From contig NZ_JALHQJ010000015.1 in NCBI RefSeq assembly GCF_022842015.1, positions 1 through 46,186 of the forward strand: DNA of 46,186 nt, given 5' to 3'. Source of the stretch: Nitrosomonas sp. GTDB taxonomy: Bacteria > Pseudomonadota > Gammaproteobacteria > Burkholderiales > Nitrosomonadaceae. The position numbers and the translations under genes were made by a program. Below, piece by piece: positions 24,564 through 33,336 of the stretch. The stretch's first letter is position 1, and each line of letters opens with the position of its first letter. Under the pieces are notes generated by a model that did not search any database, was not told the origin of the DNA, and saw only the letters and a program-made list of their open reading frames with translations.

Positions 24564-25658
24564 CTAACTACCTCCTAGTTTTGCGGCAATCTGTTTGTCT
24601 GTCATGTTGAATCTGCGCAGTACCGCCAAGTCTGACGCTGAAAGTTGACCTGATGCCAGAGCCGCCTCAATTTTGCGCGTAGCAACCGGCTTCCTGACAA
24701 TTCTCTTGACCTTCTTTGCCACCTCATGAATAGCTTGTTTCTCTCTTGCTTTTGTGCGCTCTGCAGCACGCTGTTCGCTTGTCTTAATGCGCGTGGCACT
24801 GGCTTTCTGTTTATCGATATCCGCTTGCCGGGCAGTATGTTTGGCCGTGTTATCTTTTGATGCGTGCAATTTCTCCATGTGTTTAGCAAGAAAGTTGAGC
24901 ACATTGCCTGATGATTCCACTTCGGCCATGACTCGCAGCACATGCTTGCACGCAACACCTTTAAGATTCGGATTCCTGATCTTAGGAAATCCCATTTCTT
25001 TCCGGCCAGCATTGAAGTTGCCTATGGTGCTGATATAACGGAACCAATATCGATGGCGGCCACAATCACAATCAAACGCGAGTTTTTGTTTTCTCAGCCA
25101 GTTGGCTATCTGCTTTGGAGATTTACTATCCTTGGCCTTGGAGGACATAAGGCGATTGGCCGCTTCTGCAAATGCATTGAAGCGCACCAATACATGGTGA
25201 CGGTTTACATCGGAATCCGGTCCGGCATTGGTAATGAATCTAATCTGACCATTCATGGCTGACGCGGGTACCGCCATGGTGATTTGTTTCTTGGCTCGAT
25301 CTAGATCGGTTTCCGGTCCGGATTCTGGCATCGGCTTGGAAGCGGCTAAATCGATTACTTGCCGGGCAGTTATGCCATCGCCATTAAAGTTTCTTTGTGC
25401 CAGGCGCATATTGTGTCGGAATTGCGCAAGATCACTGGTTGTAATTGGTCTTACCTGACCACCCATAGTTGTCATCAGCACACGGCTGGCATCCCACTCG
25501 CCTTGCACTTCATTCTTGGTAAGGATAATCGAGCGTGGTGACTTTTCAGCCGCCTGGCGTTCGCGCAAGTCCTCCCTGGCATTGGCCTTAGCTTCGCTGA
25601 CATGACCTTTCAGTCTGCCGATACTGGCTCTAATATTTCCAAGTATTAAACTAGCCAT
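24564..25658 (-). CDS. Phage protein with SWIM-type zinc finger
   Basis: 364 aa. Residues 195-245 contain a CxC...CxH zinc-finger signature: FDCDCGRHRYWFRY (C197, C199) and VACKHVLRVM (C237, H239), with an aromatic-rich spacer. This is the SWIM finger pattern, otherwise known from transposases, helicases and recombination factors, where it binds DNA or protein. The flanks are basic helices; the C-terminus (residues 270-364) is Lys/Arg-rich and may bind DNA. It lies among head completion genes, so it may act in head morphogenesis or DNA packaging. There is no strong ribosome site. Confidence 0.7.
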   Translation of the reverse strand: MASLILGNIRASIGRLKGHVSEAKANAREDLRERQAAEKSPRSIILTKNEVQGEWDASRVLMTTMGGQVRPITTSDLAQFRHNMRLAQRNFNGDGITARQVIDLAASKPMPESGPETDLDRAKKQITMAVPASAMNGQIRFITNAGPDSDVNRHHVLVRFNAFAEAANRLMSSKAKDSKSPKQIANWLRKQKLAFDCDCGRHRYWFRYISTIGNFNAGRKEMGFPKIRNPNLKGVACKHVLRVMAEVESSGNVLNFLAKHMEKLHASKDNTAKHTARQADIDKQKASATRIKTSEQRAAERTKAREKQAIHEVAKKVKRIVRKPVATRKIEAALASGQLSASDLAVLRRFNMTDKQIAAKLGGS

Positions 25659-25666
25659 GGCCGGGT

Positions 25667-25999
25667 TTAATCAGCCCAGGTAGGCGAGAAATTTTCTCGA
25701 TAGGTGCCAATAGACTCGAACCCAGTGCGACGCTTGATGGCGTATAACTGGCTTTCAGTGGGCAGAATGATTCGTTTTTGTGGCAAAGCCTGATCGACCA
25801 TATCCAGACCGGCAGCGGCCATGACAGCAAGATACTCATCACGGCGACCGTACACGCGCTGAGATACCAACGACAGGTCGTAGGCTTCATCAGGCTTTGT
25901 TTCATAGAAAATGGCTGTATCCCAAGGCTTAATGCTGTCTGCAAAAATCCTGACTTCCTTGTAAAAATCCTTGGCAGCAACCGAATTATTATCAATCAT
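25667..25999 (-). CDS. LysM/tail-X-like baseplate protein
   Basis: 110 aa. Residues 38-90 (AYDLSLVSQRVYGRRDEYLA...LPQKRIILPTESQL) follow the pattern of LysM-like phage tail proteins (gpX type): a strand, a helix with 'YG', a helix, and an 'I-x-LP' strand. Such small proteins link the baseplate or tube and may touch peptidoglycan. It is followed 8 bp later by the SWIM-finger gene. Moderate confidence on family. Confidence 0.65.
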   Translation of the reverse strand: MIDNNSVAAKDFYKEVRIFADSIKPWDTAIFYETKPDEAYDLSLVSQRVYGRRDEYLAVMAAAGLDMVDQALPQKRIILPTESQLYAIKRRTGFESIGTYRENFSPTWAD

Positions 26000-26012
26000 T
26001 GGGTAATTAGAC

Positions 26013-26504
26013 TTAAATCGTGATTATTTGGCCACGCGATAAAGCCAGCAATTGCTCAGACATGCTCACAGCACTTTCTATGGTCCCTGCCCTAATAGCA
26101 TACAAGCATGTAGCAAGAGCGGCAATCTGGCTGCACGTCACTCCGTCAGCAACGCGAAACACCGGACCTGAATTATCAATGCCGTCCTTCTCGATTGACG
26201 GCTCAGGATTGGCGCGTGCTGCGCGGTCAGAGATCACCAGGCGAGAACTTTTGCCATCAACAGCAACGCCGGATTTTAAAGAGTAGAACGCTGATATCGC
26301 CTGTTTGAGCTCAAGATCCTCGAATAGACTATCGCGCGGTATGTCGGGGTCGTTGGTTAAAACCACGCAATTATCGCGGCGCTCTGTTCTGTATTCAGCT
26401 TCCGCACCAATAACAAGAATATTCGTATCTTTGTATAGGGCAGAAAATAACGTACAAGCTCGACCGCCATATCCAGCGAAAGTAGCCTGTATTTGCTGAA
26501 TCAT
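26013..26504 (-). CDS. Phage structural operon protein, unknown
   Basis: 163 aa with GGAG before the ATG, which overlaps the stop of the preceding membrane-protein gene (ATGA). Mixed alpha/beta with no signal peptide. Contains ILVIGAEAEYRTERRDNCVV and a cysteine-containing C-terminal helical part (VTCSQIAALATCLYAI). I do not recognise the family. Neighbouring genes suggest head-tail joining. Confidence 0.65.
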   Translation of the reverse strand: MIQQIQATFAGYGGRACTLFSALYKDTNILVIGAEAEYRTERRDNCVVLTNDPDIPRDSLFEDLELKQAISAFYSLKSGVAVDGKSSRLVISDRAARANPEPSIEKDGIDNSGPVFRVADGVTCSQIAALATCLYAIRAGTIESAVSMSEQLLALSRGQIITI

Positions 26505-26773
26505 CTATGTCTCCGGAATAAATCACCTATCGGAACCAACCACACCGGCCACGAAAACACCAGACAAATAAGGTTGTATGGCCAGAAAGCAATTACCGTC
26601 ATGACAACCACTCCTAGATTGCTGGCAATATCTGCCTTTTCGTCCGGGTCTTTAAAGCCAAAGTGCAATACGGCGAATAAGAAAACCAAACCGGCAAGCA
26701 GGTAATAAGTAGCGACCTGTTTAATCAGGTCTATGTCAATTTCATAAATGATATTCATCGTTGAGCCATCCAT
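26501..26773 (-). CDS. Small membrane protein in the head-tail operon
   Basis: 90 aa with two hydrophobic spans (about 14-37 and 48-80) and a basic C-terminus (GDLFRRHR). Two starts are possible five codons apart. A membrane protein between virion genes is unusual; it could be an accessory holin, a superinfection protein or an assembly anchor. It is coupled to the 163-aa gene. Confidence 0.6.
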   Translation of the reverse strand: MDGSTMNIIYEIDIDLIKQVATYYLLAGLVFLFAVLHFGFKDPDEKADIASNLGVVVMTVIAFWPYNLICLVFSWPVWLVPIGDLFRRHR

Positions 26774-26775
26774 AA

Positions 26776-27519
26776 TTAAGTTACCGTGGTTTGTTTGTTA
26801 ATTTTTTTGGCATCAAAATCAACTTGATCAACTACTGGGTACCCGAAAGGATCGAGTGGATCTCCTGGGGTTCCTTTTCCATCATTGGGTTCATTTTCTG
26901 CAGGTGCCTTAAACAAAGGCGTGGATACCTTGAGGGTAAGATCAACAGCCAGAACCGTGAGATTCTTGGCGTCCGTTTTTATGGCCATGGCGGGAGCATC
27001 GGTGGATTCAATCTGCACCGGCCACATATCAACGAATCCGGCAAAGGTGTATTGCGCATCGAATCTACGGTTAGGTGCGGAATCTATAAACAAAAGGAAT
27101 TGTGAAGCGAGTGATTTTGCAGTTGGCTCGTCATGTGCGGCGAATACTACCTGCGCACGTATATCACCGGCAATCGCCTGAAGTTTAAACATGCGCTCCT
27201 TGGCATCATCCGGAAACGTGAAAAACACTTCCTCTGATATTTGCCGGGTGTAATCCCGCCCGGAAGGCACATAATCTTCAGCCACCGCAATAATAATGAT
27301 CGGCATATCTACCGGGTTGGTTGGCGTGTTATCAACATCCTCTCTCTGCCAGGCAGCAAGCATATCTTCAACAACATCAACCATGCGCGATGGCGCCCAT
27401 ACGACACACTTTGGTAATCCACGTGCTATAAACTCATTCAGAGACTTGGTGGTAGGCGCGATCCCGGCATAATATCTGCCCATATACTCGCCAAAAGCCT
27501 TTTTAACTGGCTGAAACAT
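26776..27519 (-). CDS. Phage head-tail or tail completion protein, putative
   Basis: 247 aa. Residues 60-190 (MPIIIIAVAEDYVPSGRDYT, EEVFFTFPDDAKERMFKLQA, AGDIRAQVVFAAHDEPTAKS) suggest a terminator or stabiliser of the tail or sheath, as expected between the portal/protease and capsid genes. The C-terminal 40 residues are low-complexity and Pro/Asp-rich. No signal peptide. The family assignment is weak. Confidence 0.6.
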   Translation of the reverse strand: MFQPVKKAFGEYMGRYYAGIAPTTKSLNEFIARGLPKCVVWAPSRMVDVVEDMLAAWQREDVDNTPTNPVDMPIIIIAVAEDYVPSGRDYTRQISEEVFFTFPDDAKERMFKLQAIAGDIRAQVVFAAHDEPTAKSLASQFLLFIDSAPNRRFDAQYTFAGFVDMWPVQIESTDAPAMAIKTDAKNLTVLAVDLTLKVSTPLFKAPAENEPNDGKGTPGDPLDPFGYPVVDQVDFDAKKINKQTTVT

Positions 27520-27526
27520 GCCTGGA

Positions 27527-28381
27527 TTACCTCATGAACTTGTTAATTAACCGTCCAAACGTAGGGTTAACTTGCTGTTCGCTGACTTCCTCTTCAACCG
27601 GCTCTTCAAACTCAGGTAATTTTTCTACCGAGCGGAAATAATCACGGTCGTTTTGCAGCGTGCTGATGGGATTGATATCTACTGTTAACGGCGCCATTGC
27701 CACAGCATCAAGAATAGAACTGGCGTCGACTCCTTTACCGGCAAGCATCGATAGGAATTGCTCGTTTTCTGCTTGCAATCTCTCGATAACCGCACTGGTA
27801 GCTTCGCGCTCAGTATTTATGCTATCCAGCAACACAATCATGGAATGGGCGTGCTCTTCCTGTTCGGCTGCGTACACATCATCATATGTGAGCTCACCGG
27901 TATTGCCGCTCAATGCATCGTCAAGCGCCACACCCCTGAATGAATTATCAAGAAAATTAGGCTGCAGAACGTAATCGAAGCCATAGAATTGCGGTCTCTT
28001 TTCATCGATAGCCGAAGAAAACCCGCCCACTTTCTGAAAAAATAGTTTCTCTGCGACCTGCCCTGCTGCGGTATCAAGGAATTCCGCTTGATGCTCTACC
28101 ATGCCGTCCATTGTTACTTTGAGGTGAGTGGTTATGAATGCCGGTTGGACTGGAACGTACTTACCGCCATCTAAACCGCCCTCAGACGGATGCATTCCGA
28201 ACCGGATTCTAGGGAAGTGACCGTAATATCCAATCATCCCTCTGGAATTAACTGTTTCCTGGCATGCATCGCCATTAACGCTATCAAAAATCTTCTGGAT
28301 ATTGAAGTTACGCGACTGGCCGGTATATTTGCGACCCCGTTCTTTAAGTGAATATCTGATCATGGGTGTAGTAGTTGGCAT
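27527..28381 (-). CDS. Putative prohead protease with C-terminal scaffold-like region
   Basis: 284 aa from ATG 28381, which has GGAG 6 nt upstream; ATG 28393 is an alternative. Residues 40-125 carry a pattern like phage prohead serine proteases: beta strands, then MVEHQAEFLDTAAGQVAE (H97) and VGGFSSAID (S122/S123) as likely catalytic His and Ser. Residues 165-284 are helical and acidic and could act as an attached scaffold. It would cleave scaffold and capsid precursors in the prohead. It diverges from the portal gene across a 156-bp intergenic region. Confidence 0.6.
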   Translation of the reverse strand: MPTTTPMIRYSLKERGRKYTGQSRNFNIQKIFDSVNGDACQETVNSRGMIGYYGHFPRIRFGMHPSEGGLDGGKYVPVQPAFITTHLKVTMDGMVEHQAEFLDTAAGQVAEKLFFQKVGGFSSAIDEKRPQFYGFDYVLQPNFLDNSFRGVALDDALSGNTGELTYDDVYAAEQEEHAHSMIVLLDSINTEREATSAVIERLQAENEQFLSMLAGKGVDASSILDAVAMAPLTVDINPISTLQNDRDYFRSVEKLPEFEEPVEEEVSEQQVNPTFGRLINKFMR

Positions 28382-28537
28382 AGCTGACTCCATTCGGTGA
28401 ATTTCTTCAATAATGCCGCCTGGATACCAGCAAATTACCTGTGTTTTTCCGTTTAGATAGGCTTCCTGCGGAAAATGCGAGGTATTTCATGGCCAACCCA
28501 CTCTAATATCTGCGCATCATTTGCCATCGTGTGACAT

Positions 28538-30091
28538 ATGCCTACCTCAGACAATAAATTAACCAAAAAACCAGGTTTACTCGCAAGCCTTGGGATACCC
28601 GGAAAGCGCTGGAAATCCGAATACCTGGACCCTGCTCAGGAAATCCAACCTGCAGACACCTTTCTTTATGGGTCCGGTATTACGACGGTTGCATCATTGC
28701 TTGGATCGGGCAAAAAATCGGCTAGGTCAAGGCAGCAAATCTACAATAAGTGGAGTGAGATGGAGTCAGACGCCGTTGTTTCATCGGCATTGAAACTACT
28801 TGTCACATCAGCGCTTGGTGGTCACGAAACAAATGGCGATATCGTATTTATGGAGACGACACCTGCTGCCAGCAAGGATAAAAGGCTGATCCGGCTAGTC
28901 GAAGAGACAGCCGAGGAACTCCAACCCATATTCAATAGAATTGCATTTCAGACCGCGTACATAGGTGCGGTTTTTGGTGATGCCTATGGCCGCGTTTACA
29001 CGGATAACCGGGGCGTGATCGATGTAAGCACCGATGAAATGGTCAGACCACCAATGGTGCAACCGTTCGAGCGCGGTAATCGTACCGTTGGCTATGCCGT
29101 ATTTACGGGCAGACGCAATTTTGAGCGCCTGGATGTATCGCAAATGGCTCGTTTAAAAATGTCACGCACGCAATGGACACCTCAGTATGGAGTGGTTGAG
29201 AAATCACTCAGAATAGCAATTACTGAGGATGATCTTAACGAATTACCGCTCATGCCAAGCATGGCCGGTGGTTCGCTCTTGTATAACGCGGAGGAAGCCT
29301 ACAACAACTTCAATTCAACGTTACTTGGCATGGTCAGTCAACGATGGAAGGCATCGCTTGATCACAGAATTGTAGGGCTGCAGATGCAAAATATGACTAA
29401 AGAGCAGCAGGACCGGTTTATGGCATCGGTTGTGTCGATGTACAAGGATATTAAAGGAATCGTTGCCGAGGCTATAGAAAACGGCAGATCGATACCGGAA
29501 ACCGTCACCTCAATCCTTCCAATGTACGCAGACAAGCAACTGGTTTCAATATCCAGTGCAGATAAATCAACCATGCAAAGCATCATAATCGACGACGTGA
29601 TGATTCATGCACGATTGCTATCCGGTGCCATCGGTGTCGATCTTTCCATGCTTGGTTTTGCCGATCAACTGGCGGGTGGACTGGGTGAAGGCGGATTTTT
29701 TAGAACATCCGCCCAGGCTGCTGAAAATGCCCGAATGATCCGCTCATCACTGGCCGACATGTTCAACCAGATTATTGACATCCACACCATGAAGCGGTAT
29801 GGCATTGTATTCAATGAAAGAGATCGCCCGTGGCATATTAATTTCTTCGGCTCAATCTCTGCACTTGAGGCAGAAAAACAGCGTACCAAAGCAGATTCAA
29901 TGAATTCAGGCTTACTGTTGGCTCAATCGATTCAAATGATGAAGGACATGGGCGCTACCGAAGAAATAATGGCTGAATTCTTGACTAAAAACATGATGCT
30001 TGATGATGATCAGGCTAAATTGTTTGCAACCATCGTTAAAGTGAAAAATGATCCGGAAGGCGAAGGCGGCAGCTTTGGTGGCGGAAATTAA
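28538..30091 (+). CDS. Putative portal protein
   Basis: 517 aa. The N-terminal portion (QQIYNKWSEMESDAVVSSAL, KLLVTSALGGHE, then FGDAYGRVYTDNRGVIDVST) and the central helical region (RLLSGAIGVDLSMLGFADQL) are typical of portal proteins, which form the dodecameric ring for DNA entry and tail attachment. The C-terminus is helical and ends in a glycine-rich tail (GEGGSFGGGN). First gene of the rightward virion operon, divergent from the protease gene. No Shine-Dalgarno sequence precedes the ATG. Confidence 0.75.
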   Translation: MPTSDNKLTKKPGLLASLGIPGKRWKSEYLDPAQEIQPADTFLYGSGITTVASLLGSGKKSARSRQQIYNKWSEMESDAVVSSALKLLVTSALGGHETNGDIVFMETTPAASKDKRLIRLVEETAEELQPIFNRIAFQTAYIGAVFGDAYGRVYTDNRGVIDVSTDEMVRPPMVQPFERGNRTVGYAVFTGRRNFERLDVSQMARLKMSRTQWTPQYGVVEKSLRIAITEDDLNELPLMPSMAGGSLLYNAEEAYNNFNSTLLGMVSQRWKASLDHRIVGLQMQNMTKEQQDRFMASVVSMYKDIKGIVAEAIENGRSIPETVTSILPMYADKQLVSISSADKSTMQSIIIDDVMIHARLLSGAIGVDLSMLGFADQLAGGLGEGGFFRTSAQAAENARMIRSSLADMFNQIIDIHTMKRYGIVFNERDRPWHINFFGSISALEAEKQRTKADSMNSGLLLAQSIQMMKDMGATEEIMAEFLTKNMMLDDDQAKLFATIVKVKNDPEGEGGSFGGGN

Positions 30092-30107
30092 CCAATAGTG
30101 GGCAAGT

Positions 30108-31019
30108 ATGAGTTTATATAACAATGTAGCACAATCACTCTCAAGGGGTGGTCTCACCGGCTCAGTAATAGGTGGCGCCAGTTCCATTACCAACACTATC
30201 GGCCAAAGAGCCGCCAGCATGATGGGCAATGGCGAACTGGCCAAAGCAATCGGCAGTATTGGCGCGGCCACCGGTCGAAATGTCGTCATTAACCAGATCA
30301 ATAAGCACATTCCTATCACGGCAAGACGCGGATTAAACGTTGGCGCCGGGGTTGTAGGCGATATCATGCGCGGCGATGTAAACGCCGCAGGTTTGCGCAT
30401 ACTCGATTCAGGATTGCTGAATAAACTTTTACCGGGCATGAGTGCTGCAGCTTCCCAGGCAATGTACTGGAACCGCCCTTCCCCCTTATTTGGCGGCATT
30501 ACTCCAACAGAAGCGCTAAGAATCTATGAAACAATGCAATCGACCAGGCTGGCTAAGAAAAACTTATTCTTGATTGAGGCATCCAGCCGACTGATGGGCG
30601 ACTGGGTATCCCCCTGGCTTAATATGTTCGCAACAGAGATTGAGTACGCGCCGCTTACCGTGGGCAGTGATAAGCACAGAACGGGCGGTTCGGTTATCGA
30701 TTCGGTGCGCACCGGCGAACCGGTAGAAATGCGTATTTCCACTATGGATGATCAGTTTGGCACCATAAAGAAATGGTATGAACTTCACCACAGCAATGTT
30801 GTAGCGCAAGATGGTACCGTGGGGTTGCCGTCAATGTACGCCATCAAGTTCAATATTATTCATTCATTTGTTACCCGAGAAAGCACGCTCTATGGGGCGT
30901 ATGAGAGCATCGGATGGTTCAGGCCAGCTAATCTTGATATCAGCCTGTCCAGACGCGAGGATGCTATGGCAGAGGTGCAAATGACATTCTCGCAAATAGA
31001 TACTTTCATAAAAGCATAG
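30108..31019 (+). CDS. Tube-like tail or baseplate protein
   Basis: 303 aa. Residues 1-145 are Gly/Ala-rich and helical. Residues 150-303 look like a tail-tube-type domain: PVEMRISTMDDQFGTIKKWY, then SMYAIKFNIIHSFVTRE and MAEVQMTFSQIDTF. An N-terminal extension on a tube domain is the plan of tube-initiator proteins such as T4 gp54, so it may join baseplate and tube. It is 16 bp after the portal gene and 10 bp before the lysozyme-type gene. The family call is tentative. Confidence 0.6.
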   Translation: MSLYNNVAQSLSRGGLTGSVIGGASSITNTIGQRAASMMGNGELAKAIGSIGAATGRNVVINQINKHIPITARRGLNVGAGVVGDIMRGDVNAAGLRILDSGLLNKLLPGMSAAASQAMYWNRPSPLFGGITPTEALRIYETMQSTRLAKKNLFLIEASSRLMGDWVSPWLNMFATEIEYAPLTVGSDKHRTGGSVIDSVRTGEPVEMRISTMDDQFGTIKKWYELHHSNVVAQDGTVGLPSMYAIKFNIIHSFVTRESTLYGAYESIGWFRPANLDISLSRREDAMAEVQMTFSQIDTFIKA

Positions 31020-31029
31020 GAATCTGACA

Positions 31030-33147
31030 ATGGCCGTTAAACATGACAATCAAGGATTTTTGATTGGTGAATCCGTTGATCTTGATAAAACCTTCGGGCT
31101 TTGGAATGAAATCAGGGAAGATTTGCGTGCAATCCGTGCGGCTCTGACCGGCAGCAGCAAGGGAGACTTAGCGGCACCTATAGTTCGGATTAAAAAGCCA
31201 CTACCGGATGCGCCGGCAAGACCACAAGTAGCTACACCACTAGCCAGGAGCGCTATTAATTCATCGTCCGGTAGGCCAATAGCCAAGCCAATCAGTGAGG
31301 ACATTGGCACGAGTAAGTTTTCGCAACTAGCCAGTCCTCTCGAACGAGAAGCAATTACTCGAAACACTCGTAACCCTAAAATAGCAACCACGAATGGAGA
31401 AAACGAGGGATCCGGCAATCGAAGCGAGAGAAATAACATTCCCGCGCCAGCAAACAGAAATACCACGACAGGACGGTTTGAGAAGAAAAACGACAGCTTC
31501 AGAAATCGAAGTGGCACGGATGATAGCGTGGAAAGTTCCGTTTACGCCAATGAAGAGGGCGGTAGAACTCTGCGTGATGCAGCAAACAAGATTGTTAATG
31601 CTGTTGGCAGCATCGGCGGCGGCATGGAGGACACTGACCCTACCATCAAAGCATTTAATGAAGTTTCTCAGCCGTTATCACGCGGCTATGAAATGCTATC
31701 AATAGGCAATGGGATTGATGAGAAGCGCAAAGATCGGTGGTTTCGTCGCATTTTTGGTGAGTTAAGATTATTCCGCAAAGACGAAACATTATTCAATAAA
31801 GCGGCCAATAAAAGCCTGAAAAATATTGAAGAGACGACAGAATCCACCGGCACGTCCGATAGCGGTGGTACTAGTTGGTTAATGAGGTATGTTCTGCCAC
31901 TGGCCATAGCTGGAATCGGGTGGTTAATGACCGGATCAGGAAAGGATATCAGAGAAAAATTATCAAATGCTCATGACAAAACGATAGAGGCAATACGCCG
32001 TCCACTGGACCTTATTGGCGAAAAATTAACCTCATTCATTGAAGGCGTCAGCAGCAAGATCGAATCGGCCTGGTCCACGTTTACCGGATTCGTCAAAGAT
32101 AAACTGGGCATTGATATCAACAAAACACTCAAACCGGTTATTGATACCGTTAAAAGTGGATACCAGGCGGTCAAAGATAAAGTTTCATCAGCAGTTAAGC
32201 GTGCATACGATACTGCAGAAGCGGGTGCAGGATCCGCGCTGGAAACAGTAATGCCCAAAGGCTACCGGCACAGGGCATCATTTAATGGCATAAAAGGCGG
32301 CGATAAACTGGCCAGCCATGGAACCTATACTGACGCTGAAGCGCAGAGAATACGCGCATTAAAGACCAGCGCGGCCAATACTTCGGCAAACTTAAAGGGT
32401 GGAATGTCGCCTGAGATTCAGGCCAAGATCGCGGCTCAAGCAAAGAAGCATGGGCTCGATCCCGTTATGATGCAAAAAATAGCGGCCATGGAAAGCGGAG
32501 GCAACCCCAATGCTATCAGCGAGACCGGCGCCATTGGAGTGTTTCAATTCACAGGGAGAACCGCTACTGGCGTCGGTATTAAGAATCGCTTTGATATTGA
32601 TGAGAACATTGAGGGTGGCATGAAGTTGACGGTGGAAAACATGAACATGCTTAAGAAGCAGGGATTGCCGATCACACCCGAAAACCTCTATATGATGCAC
32701 CAACTAGGACCGGCTGCAGCCAAGGAAGTGATTCAAGGGGCTGAAAAAGGGCTTTCAAAGGGCGATCTATCCCAAAAAACACAATTCGGCATTGATAATA
32801 ACTACGGTAAAAATAGCGCAACTGCTGCTGAATACATCGATGCTAACAAGGCCGCTCTGGATAAACGCTATGCTTCAGTGGTCGGTGCGTCCATACCGGA
32901 AACTAGCAATTCCTTCACATCGTCGGTTAGCTATGATTCGGCTAAAACCGTTTTTGCACCCGCGCCAAGCATTCCTTCCGTGTCGTCATCCATACCTTCG
33001 ATACCGGATGCCCCGCCAATTATTACGCCAGTGGGAAGTATCAGCAGCAAAAAAGACACCTCAAACGCGGTCGCAAAACAGGAAATAGGACAGGATGTGA
33101 AAGATCGGCGTATTGCTCATATTGTGACAGGCGGCTACAGCACCTAA
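31030..33147 (+). CDS. Tail-associated lytic transglycosylase
   Basis: 705 aa with AGGA upstream. Residues 1-260 are low-complexity and polar; a membrane-type segment lies at about 283-303 (WLMRYVLPLAIAGIGWLMTG); residues 305-400 are helical and amphipathic. The SLT-type transglycosylase domain spans about 455-620, with catalytic Glu488 in KIAAMESGGNP and the family motif ETGAIGVFQF. It would cut peptidoglycan locally during DNA entry. The long N-terminal region with a hydrophobic segment could make it the tape measure, since no other candidate is visible. Confidence 0.85.
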   Translation: MAVKHDNQGFLIGESVDLDKTFGLWNEIREDLRAIRAALTGSSKGDLAAPIVRIKKPLPDAPARPQVATPLARSAINSSSGRPIAKPISEDIGTSKFSQLASPLEREAITRNTRNPKIATTNGENEGSGNRSERNNIPAPANRNTTTGRFEKKNDSFRNRSGTDDSVESSVYANEEGGRTLRDAANKIVNAVGSIGGGMEDTDPTIKAFNEVSQPLSRGYEMLSIGNGIDEKRKDRWFRRIFGELRLFRKDETLFNKAANKSLKNIEETTESTGTSDSGGTSWLMRYVLPLAIAGIGWLMTGSGKDIREKLSNAHDKTIEAIRRPLDLIGEKLTSFIEGVSSKIESAWSTFTGFVKDKLGIDINKTLKPVIDTVKSGYQAVKDKVSSAVKRAYDTAEAGAGSALETVMPKGYRHRASFNGIKGGDKLASHGTYTDAEAQRIRALKTSAANTSANLKGGMSPEIQAKIAAQAKKHGLDPVMMQKIAAMESGGNPNAISETGAIGVFQFTGRTATGVGIKNRFDIDENIEGGMKLTVENMNMLKKQGLPITPENLYMMHQLGPAAAKEVIQGAEKGLSKGDLSQKTQFGIDNNYGKNSATAAEYIDANKAALDKRYASVVGASIPETSNSFTSSVSYDSAKTVFAPAPSIPSVSSSIPSIPDAPPIITPVGSISSKKDTSNAVAKQEIGQDVKDRRIAHIVTGGYST

Positions 33148-33336
33148 CTTCGGTTTCCATAAACTGATTATATTGGCGGCAGACAATCTGAAATATAAAC
33201 CTGTTGAGCAAGAAGGTGAATCCTGAAGAATAAGTTCCATGCTAATATTAATTCGCTGTAGATAATTGTAATAAAAAAGAATAAAGATGTTTTTCTTTAA
33301 ACATATTCAATTTCGACTACTCAACGGAAAATAATA

